From Lachnospiraceae bacterium (GTDB lineage Bacteria; Bacillota; Clostridia; Lachnospirales; Lachnospiraceae): a DNA stretch of 64,000 bases. The position numbers and the translations under genes were made by a program. Positions 63,618 through 64,000 of this stretch are shown here, piece after piece. Under the pieces are notes generated by a model. The model searched no databases. It was not told the DNA's origin and saw only the letters and a program-made list of their open reading frames with translations. Position 1 is the stretch's first letter, and every line of letters begins with the position of its first letter. The DNA is taken from the NCBI GenBank assembly GCA_021202635.1, contig JAJQCQ010000023.1:1-64000 (forward strand). Direction: 5' to 3'.

Positions 63618-64000
63618 TCACATCAAATCCTTTATTACTCTGACAGCGACGCCCTGAATGATACAATCTTTTACAAAAATATCCTCCAGCTTTTCGTTTT
63701 CAGGATGCAGCCGAACCCGGTCCTTTTCCGGCTCCGGATAGTACCGCTTCATCGTCGCCTCGTCATCCATGAGGGCAATCACGATCTGTCCTTCGCAAGC
63801 AGAGTCCTGCTGACGGATAAGTACAAGGTCACCATCGTTTATGCCCACGCCGATCATGGAATCGCCGCTTGCACGGAGAATAAAGAACTGTCCACGTCCG
63901 AAGAGCGCCACGGGGAGCGCCACGGGGAGCCTCACGTACTCCTCGATGTTCTCCTCCGCATATTTTGGGATACCGCAGGACACCGCGCCAAGCACAGGTA
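63618..64000 (-). CDS. LexA/S24-family repressor, C-terminal part, runs off the right edge
   Basis: At least 126 residues. The self-cleaving domain is intact: cleavage site Cys-Gly in GAVSCGIPKYA, catalytic serine in ASGDSMIGVGINDGD and catalytic lysine in ATMKRYYPE. A 12-bp tandem duplication (63904-63927, GAGCGCCACGGG twice) repeats PVAL in the protein. The upstream part, with the DNA-binding domain, lies outside the window. As a Cys-Gly site occurs in several phage repressors, this is probably the prophage repressor rather than chromosomal LexA. Confidence 0.75.
   Translation of the reverse strand, partial: PVLGAVSCGIPKYAEENIEEYVRLPVALPVALFGRGQFFILRASGDSMIGVGINDGDLVLIRQQDSACEGQIVIALMDDEATMKRYYPEPEKDRVRLHPENEKLEDIFVKDCIIQGVAVRVIKDLM

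Overview
The window looks like the chromosome of an anaerobic, gut-type Gram-positive bacterium of the class Clostridia, most likely Lachnospiraceae. Reasons: strong AGGAGG ribosome-binding sites, moderate GC, a clostridial gene repertoire (LytTR/GHKL signalling, DUF4869, GlsB-type membrane protein, BspA-type leucine-rich repeats, LplB-type sugar importers) and an F-type ATP synthase whose c subunit carries a Na+-type ion site. The genus cannot be told from the sequence alone. I saw no rRNA, tRNA or CRISPR array.

Layout. 0-8 kb: carbohydrate enzymes on the minus strand (frameshifted GH2 galactosidase, GtrA-like membrane protein, GH3 glucosidase), a shortened MNT-HEPN pair and an SdpR/SdpI-type repressor/membrane protein pair. 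The GH2 and GH3 promoters share a 21-bp-spaced direct-repeat operator. 8.4-14 kb: a LytTR/GHKL two-component system, then a Tat-exported flavin reductase whose promoter carries two LytTR-like boxes 21 bp apart, then a HemN/HemW-like radical SAM protein. 14-19.5 kb: accessory genes (a DUF4869 plus P-loop ATPase pair, a 25-repeat BspA-type surface protein, a DUF234 ATPase). 19.6-27.4 kb: the complete ATP synthase operon (atpZ, atpI, atpB-E-F-H-A-G-D-C). 27.6-28.4 kb: PAP2 phosphatase and GlsB-like protein. 28.4-35 kb: a four-gene Wadjet-type (JetABCD) anti-plasmid operon. 35-44.6 kb: sugar utilisation (circularly permuted GH3, AraC regulator, LplB/LplC-type permeases, Tat-type solute-binding protein, carboxylesterase). 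44.6-49.4 kb: MATE exporter, secreted transglutaminase-like protein, LpdD-like protein, GH43. 49.5-59 kb: a peptide ABC transporter operon led by a class V PLP enzyme and an ornithine-cyclodeaminase-like enzyme, with a divergent M17 aminopeptidase. 59-61.4 kb: AI-2E-family transporter and TcdA. 61.6-64 kb: decayed prophage (broken integrase, DUF4406-like and DUF1492 fragments, small terminase, LexA-like repressor running off the edge).

Themes. (1) Exported proteins use twin-arginine signals, including both solute-binding proteins, which lack a lipobox. (2) Three accessory genes carry what looks like a one-base expansion of a homopolymer (G8, T7, G5). This could be assembly error, decay or phase variation, and raw reads would decide. 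(3) The least characterised candidates for a new system are the DUF4869/P-loop ATPase pair and the peptide importer/class V PLP/ornithine cyclodeaminase/M17 cluster. All functions are inferred from sequence patterns recalled for these families; no database search was run.
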